This document shows positions 5,902-6,155 of a stretch of DNA of 6,155 bases, in pieces (positions within the stretch are counted from its first letter, which is position 1; each line of letters starts with the position of its first letter). Origin of the DNA: an archaeon CG07_land_8_20_14_0_80_38_8. Lineage in GTDB: Archaea > Nanobdellota > Nanobdellia > Tiddalikarchaeales > Tiddalikarchaeaceae. The translations under genes and the position numbers were made by a program. The notes below the pieces were generated by a model. It did no database searches. It saw nothing but the letters and a program-made list of their open reading frames with translations, and was not told the origin of the DNA. The DNA lies in NCBI GenBank assembly GCA_002779595.1, contig PEWF01000093.1, positions 1-6,155 on the forward strand, written 5' to 3'.

Positions 5902-6155
5902 AAAAATCCAGTTAAAAGTTGCAGAAGCACAGCAGGATGATGTAGGCAAGGGAATAGTCAGGATTGACTCCCAGGTTATGAAAAATTTGGGAATAAAGCC
6001 TGGCGAGCCAGTTGAAATAATAGGCGACAAAACCACTGTTGCAATCGCAGGCAGATGCTACCCAGCGGATATAGCAACACCAATAATAAGAATGGACGGC
6101 TATACAAGATGGAACAGCGGAAGCGGAGTCGGCGGAATGGTAATAGTGCAGAGGG
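5885..6155 (+). CDS. cdc48: Cdc48/VAT-family AAA+ ATPase, N-terminal part (cut by the window edge)
   Basis: Ninety codons are visible and the frame is open at the right edge. They encode the N-terminal substrate-binding domain of an archaeal Cdc48/p97/VAT unfoldase, a hexameric ATPase that extracts and unfolds proteins, often for the proteasome. The double-psi beta-barrel pattern is clear: VGKGIVRIDSQVMKNLGIKPG (20-40), GEPVEIIG, then PADIATPIIRMDGYTRWNSGSG (61-82). The usual R-x-D-x-x-x-x-x-x-L-x-x-x-x-G and I-R-x-D-G-x-x-R-x-N motifs are present. The two AAA domains, with Walker A/B, should lie beyond 6155 and cannot be checked. Its first 17 bp overlap the winged-helix gene in another frame, and a Shine-Dalgarno site precedes it, so translation is probably coupled. 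A stand-alone barrel protein is possible but much less likely. Confidence 0.9.
   Translation, partial: MADKDKKIQLKVAEAQQDDVGKGIVRIDSQVMKNLGIKPGEPVEIIGDKTTVAIAGRCYPADIATPIIRMDGYTRWNSGSGVGGMVIVQR

Noticed and set aside
5770..6036. Minus-strand frame opposite the winged-helix/cdc48 junction
   Set aside because: It is antisense to two recognisable genes and has no domain, promoter or ribosome-binding site.

Overview
The window looks like AT-rich chromosomal DNA from an archaeon. The evidence is an archaeal-type MinD, a chromosomal SMC, the N-terminal double-psi barrel of a Cdc48/VAT-type AAA ATPase, a small winged-helix protein of a type common in archaea, and A/T-rich TATA-like boxes about 26-32 bp in front of starts that have no Shine-Dalgarno sequence. 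Compact spacing and an unrecognised secreted protein would suit a small-genome (DPANN-like) lineage, but that placement is inference. No rRNA, tRNA, CRISPR array, insertion sequence or phage gene was seen.

Layout, left to right. At 37-642 (+) lies a small exported, sequon-rich protein of unknown function. It converges on smc, with only 9 bp between the two stop codons. The minus strand carries minD (4787-4017) followed 29 bp later by smc (3987-652), a probable chromosome-organisation and positioning pair. An 84-bp divergent promoter region separates minD from a plus-strand HAD-IB phosphatase-like gene (4872-5528, GTG start). After a 58-bp gap comes a winged-helix DNA-binding protein (5587-5901). 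The last 17 bp of that gene overlap the start of a cdc48-family gene, which runs off the right edge.

The most notable non-coding structure is the 58-bp gap before the winged-helix gene. It holds a strong TATA box with a similar imperfect dyad on each side, in the same register and with centres 36 bp apart. The downstream dyad matches at 10 of 11 arm positions and covers the probable transcription start and the ATG. This is what an autoregulated winged-helix operon would look like, and the overlapping cdc48 gene would be regulated with it.

Five of six genes lack a Shine-Dalgarno motif and have an A/T box at the distance expected for leaderless or near-leaderless mRNAs. Only cdc48, an internal operon gene, has a clear one (AGGTG, 6 nt before ATG). 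Long antisense frames opposite smc and minD are composition artefacts. The genes themselves belong mostly to known families; I see no clearly new multi-gene system. The best candidates for novelty are the dual-dyad regulator-cdc48 circuit, the secreted protein, and a HAD phosphatase with an altered metal-site residue.
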